From NCBI RefSeq assembly GCF_012273895.1, contig NC_052106.1:8246001-8310000 (forward strand): a stretch of DNA of 64,000 nt, given 5' to 3'. The notes beneath the pieces were generated by a model. That model searched no databases and had not been told where the DNA came from. It worked only from the letters and a program-made list of their open reading frames with translations. This DNA comes from Zerene cesonia (Eukaryota; Arthropoda; Insecta; Lepidoptera; Pieridae). This document shows positions 57,001-63,000 of this stretch, piece by piece; the first letter of the stretch is position 1, and the number at the start of each line of letters is the position of its first letter. A program made the translations under genes and the position numbers.

Positions 57001-60000
57001 CGGCGGAGTGCGAGGCGCTGCGCCTGCGCGAGGAGGCCGAGAGCGACAACTCCGCGCGCCTGCAGCTGCTGCTCGACGCGCAGCACCACACCGCCGCCGC
57101 GCTGCAGGTGGGTGTGTGTGAGGGGAGGGGGGGGAAAGGGAAACGGGCCTCCGACTCCCCCACTCACCGTACGAAACACAGTAACATGTCACTATTTTAC
57201 GCCGGTCGTCTGTGGGAGTGTGGTGCTTCCCCCATGTAACTGGCTCGATTCATGCCGAAGCGTGTTACTACTTTGATGTCTTATACTAATATAGTTAGTT
57301 TTTATCGTAAATTTATATACGCGTGCGAAACAATTAAAATAGGGTGAGATAAGAATTAGTAAAAGGTCTTTCGATCTACTGTCACGATACTTCAATGTGA
57401 TGGTCACATTTTCTCCTAAAGCAATGGATATGTCTCGAGTCTATTCAATTAATAGAGAAAGGTTCCTTAAAAAAGATTGGAAAGGCTATATAATATCATG
57501 GTGCACAGCTAAACCGCGGCACCGTGATATTATATACTTATATAATAATTCTTAATAATTATGGATTGCGTTAATTGCAAATCTGAATCATTGACACCAT
57601 TTCGAGGTCTAAGACATGTCTGTAGTAGGAATATGTATAAACGAATGTATGTCCCCACGGTGTGCGCAGAAGCAGGACACGAGCATGATATCGATCCTGA
57701 AGCGGCGGCTGGAGAGCGCCATGCAGACGGAGCAGGAGCTGCGCGAGCGCGAGCAGCACCTGCTGGCCAGCCTGGCGCAGCACGACGCGCACCCGCCGCC
57801 CGAGGTGAGGGGGGGGGGAGGGCTTGCAGTGCATTGTATATCTGTTACGGTTAAATACCGTTTTTCGTTACTCCCGTTTTTTCCTAACGAACGGGTAATA
57901 AAAACAGGTTGACTTGCTACATTTCTTAAATAATAACCGCTTATATAGAAAAACAGGTTTTAACCGTAACATATCGATTTGTTAAAGTCCTTATTAATAC
58001 AGTCAGCGTTAGAAGTTTTTTTTAAATTTACAAGCCCAAACTAGTTTTACTTTTGAAAATGATTAAAAATGTCCTTACCTCGGTTGGGTTGGACCTTGAA
58101 TATTTTCTCGAAAATATAGATCGCTCCAATATGGAACGTACCCCACAGACGGAGNNNNNNNNNNCCGTTTTTCGTTACTCCCGTTTTTAACGAACGGGTA
58201 ATGAAAACAGATTGACTTATTAAATTTCTTATATAGAAAAATCGATTTGTTAAAGTCCTTATTAATACAGTTAGCGTTAGAAGTTTTTTTTTTTAAATAC
58301 CTTAAATTTTCAAGCCCAACCTAGTTTTACCTTTGAAAATGATTAAAATTGTTGTTACCTCGGTTGGGTTGGACCTTGAATATTTTCTCGAAAATACAGA
58401 TCGCTGTAATATGGAACGTACCCCACAGACGGAGACGGTGAGCCGCTTGAAGAGCGAAATCCTCGTGCTGAAGTCCAGGGTGGAGTCGGAGCGCGCGCGC
58501 GGCGACGAGCTGCGGCGCGAGGCCGAGCGCCACGAGCGCGCCGCCGCGCGCGCCACGCGCCACGAGCGCGCCGCCGACCTGCTCGCCGCGCAGCTCCGGG
58601 CCGAGCTCGCCGACCTGCGCAGGTGCGCTCCCCCCTCCCCCCCCTCCCCCACATCACCAGAGGCTCTAGGCCATCTGAAGAGGCCTCACGCCTCTGTAAA
58701 TGGATTGCGAAACTTAGATGAGATATAGAAAATTGTCGTCATTTAGTCAGCCTCTGAGGACTGTCTGTGACCATTTTTCTAATACGGAACATAAATAGTC
58801 AAAGGGATTTTAACGGTTAATAATTGCAATATGACTAAAGCTAATCCACCGTTGCAGACTGAAGCACGAAGCGGGCGTGGAGCTGGTGCGGGCGCGCGAG
58901 CTGCTCAGCATACAGAGCGACACCATCCACCAGCTCGAGGACAGGCTGGCGCACGCGGTGAGTCACATACTTTTCACTTCTAGGACTTGGGATTTAGATG
59001 TTTCTGACCGTGAATTAATATTCTTAGAGAGATGGGTGTCTAAACATTCGCATCTATTATGGTTGGTTTAATTTATCATCGAGGTATAGCGTGAACCGAA
59101 CAAGCCTCTAAGGTTTTGACGCGCTCGCCGACGACAAAGAGCAAGCGGTGAGATATTTGTGCTCATTTATTATTATAATTATTTATTGACAATTATTTCT
59201 TCTAGTAGATTATCGGAAACAAAGATGGACTATTTGTAGGAACGTCGGTAGTTCATGTATTAATTCCATTAATATGATTTAAAGTTTAAAAGCATAAAAG
59301 AAAGTAAGGTCACGTGGCAAATCTCTATTTACATACTCAAACCATGAGCTTTTTTTATTGTAAAATGTACATGTAGATAAAAACGTCATAATAATTTTTT
59401 TTTTTAGTCATATTTGGTTAATGGTAGTTAGAGTTTTTATACAAGTCTTTGAATGTTTCAATAATAAACTTAAATTGTTCACATTATTTTTGTTTAATTT
59501 GTTAGGTATATTTTCATTCGGTTTAATATAAAACGAGAGCCTGGTCGAAATTGTAAAAAGCCCTGACAATAAAACTAAAACATTAGCACTACAACCAATC
59601 TTCTCAATTTTATGTCAAATGTGGTGCCTGCAGTGGACTCTGGCATTCAAGTTGATGTCGCCTACTTTGATTTTAGGAAAGCATTTGATACTGTAGATAA
59701 TGATATTCTTTTCNNNNNNNNNNNNNNNNNNNNNNNNNNNNNNNNNNNNNNNNNNNNNNNNNNNNNNNNNNNNNNNNNNNNNNNNNNNNNNNNNNNNNNN
59801 NNNNNNNNNNNNNNNNNNNNNNNNNNNNNNNNNNNNNNNNNNNNNNNNNNNNNNNNNNNNNNNNNNNNNNNNNNNNNNNNNNNNNNNNNNNNNNNNNNNN
59901 NNNNNNNNNNNNNNNNNNNNNNNNNNNNNNNNNNNNNNNNNNNNNNNNNNNNNNNNNNNNNNNNNNNNNNNNNNNNNNNNNNNNNNNNNNNNNNNNNNNN

Positions 60001-63000
60001 NNNNNNNNNNNNNNNNNNNNNNNNNNNNNNNNNNNNNNNNNNNNNNNNNNNNNNNNNNNNNNNNNNNNNNNNNNNNNNNNNNNNNNNNNNNNNNNNNNNN
60101 NNNNNNNNNNNNNNNNNNNNNNNNNNNNNNNNNNNNNNNNNNNNNNNNNNNNNNNNNNNNNNNNNNNNNNNNNNNNNNNNNNNNNNNNNNNNNNNNNNNN
60201 NNNNNNNNNNNNNNNNNNNNNNNNNNNNNNNNNNNNNNNNNNNNNNNNNNNNNNNNNNNNNNNNNNNNNNNNNNNNNNNNNNNNNNNNNNNNNNNNNNNN
60301 NNNNNNNNNNNNNNNNNNNNNNNNNNNNNNNNNNNNNNNNNNNNNNNNNNNNNNNNNNNNNNNNNNNNNNNNNNNNNNNNNNNNNNNNNNNNNNNNNNNN
60401 NNNNNNNNNNNNNNNNNNNNNNNNNNNNNNNNNNNNNNNNNNNNNNNNNNNNNNNNNNNNNNNNNNNNNNNNNNNNNNNNNNNNNNNNNNNNNNNNNNNN
60501 NNNNNNNNNNNNNNNNNNNNNNNNNNNNNNNNNNNNNNNNNNNNNNNNNNNNNNNNNNNNNNNNNNNNNNNNNNNNNNNNNNNNNNNNNNNNNNNNNNNN
60601 NNNNNNNNNNNNNNNNNNNNNNNNNNNNNNNNNNNNNNNNNNNNNNNNNNNNNNNNNNNNNNNNNNNNNNNNNNNNNNNNNNNNNNNNNNNNNNNNNNNN
60701 NNNNNNNNNNNNNGTAAGTTCTATTTGGTGTGAATAAATAAATAAATAAAATAAAATAAAAATTAGAAATTCACATTTATTACAAAAAAAAATAATAAAT
60801 AAACAAATAAATAAAGTACAATAAAAAACCACAAAAAAATTGACATCAACACCTGAAACTAGAACTGGTTTTGTGCATCTCGTGTATGTAATCGGTTATC
60901 TTGGGCACATCGTGCGCGCTTCTGTCGGGCGCGTCGGCGCACGCGTCGGCCGCCAGCGGCTCCACCGCCCACAGCGCCGCCGCGTGCAGCGCGCACAGCG
61001 CGCAGTACACGCTGTACAGCGCGCCCGTCGCGCACGCCAGCCCCACCGGCCCGCCCCACCACACGCGGCTCGCCTCGCTCTCGCTCCGCCAGCTCTCGAC
61101 GGTCCATGTGCGGAGATATATGCACAGCTTACTGTAACCGGGAACCGTTATTTTTGATTGGGTTGATATAAAAGTGATAGGTTAATTCTTTATCTACTGT
61201 TAATATATAATCTACTGTTATATATAATAGTTATAATCTATAGCATCGTTGATAGTAATATACTTGTCTTACGTATATGTTGCAATCGGCGAAAATCAGA
61301 TTAAGATAAAAATTGGATCAAAGACGGGTATAGGAGATAGTCTCGTAACGTAGACTATTCGTATAGATTACGAGTCTTCTCCAATCAAAATGGTAAATAT
61401 TCAAAACAAATAATCATAGGCAGATCTTGTGTTTAAATATGGTTGAGGAAGGATTAAAACGTATAGATGGGGGTGGGATTTAAGCAAGGTTTAAAGTAGG
61501 ATAGAAGCGGTGGGCACGTTACCGCACGTTGGGCAGCGCGCGCTCGAGCAGGGCGACGAGCGCGTGCAGCGCGTGCGACAGCAGCAGCACCACCACCCAC
61601 ACGCACACCAGGTACGGCGGCCAGCGCAGGCTGCCCATCGCCGCTGCGGTGCAATGGGATATGGAGGACATGAGTAGGGACAGGGGGAGGGGAGTGAATA
61701 AAATAGAATTTCGGAATAGAACGTTTAAAAATACTTAAAGCACAATTTAATTGTAACATTTGATTGCAAAGGTATACGTTATAGTTTTACGTTCCCCAAT
61801 ATTGTGACTGTTTCCTAACTCCACGAACATCAGTAAGGTTACCTTGTAACAGCGCTCGATTAGCGTCTATCGNNNNNNNNNNTATAGTTTTACGTTCCCC
61901 AATATTGTGACTGCTTCGTAACGCAACGAACATCAGTAAAGTTACCTTGTAACAGCGCTCGATTAGCGTCTATCGAATCAGGCTCGTTGCGCTGCGACAG
62001 CGGCGGCGCGTCCGCGGCGAGCGCGCGGCGGCGCAGCGCGTGCTCCGACACGCGCGCGCGCGCCTCCGCCGGCTGCGGCCTGTCCGTGCGCGACGTCTGA
62101 CGAGTTAGCGACTTTGTTTATATTCAAGGAGATTTTATGAGGGAAACAAATTTGGGTGCACACTTCATATCGTACAAAAAACAAACAACTTGAAAAAAAT
62201 GAATAATAATAAATGTCTGATTGCTTATATTGGAATTGTTCACGTCTTAAAGATAATAGAAATTTTCTTTAACATCTAACCAATGGATATCATAAATGCT
62301 TATAAAATATAAATATTAAAATATCTGTTCCCCAATGCTTCTTGTATTAGCAAATACCGTTGGTGATATCTTCCCGAAAGAAGCCGACATCTTCTTGTCC
62401 TTCTCTTTCTCGTCTTTACTCTCCTCCTTCACGTTGAGCTCCGTCTTGGTCACCGATGGGTGGTCGCCGCACATTCTGTGCAATTTCAACTGCCTATAGT
62501 TCAGATTTTGTTAAACCAATTAAAATATTCTGAATCAAACTTTCAATTCAGTGTAAGATTGTTTAAGATCCAAAATTGGGTATCACACAACTAATTAAGA
62601 TTCAAAATTTTAATAATACATACAAAGGAAATTAATATATCGGGACGTGTTGTAAGGTTGTCCTAAGCAACTTATAATTTTTAATTACATTGTTAGGTAT
62701 AATTCACACCTGAATAAATAATATCTTACATCATGTCCGGTATTCTTGGCGTTTCCGTTTTAGACGGCTCCATATTTTCCACTGATAATATTAAATATAT
62801 GCTTTCATTATAATACTGCGGAATTTTAGTATAAAAATCGGTAGAAAAACGTCAATACGCGTACATAATCTTGTAAAACTGTCAATTCATGTGACGGTCC
62901 GTCGACTGTGACAAGCGAGTTTTCTTTTTTCGAATTTTTTGAAATACGGTGATACCAAGTTTTATATATAAACTCTTTATGCGGTCCTGACAATAAAAAA

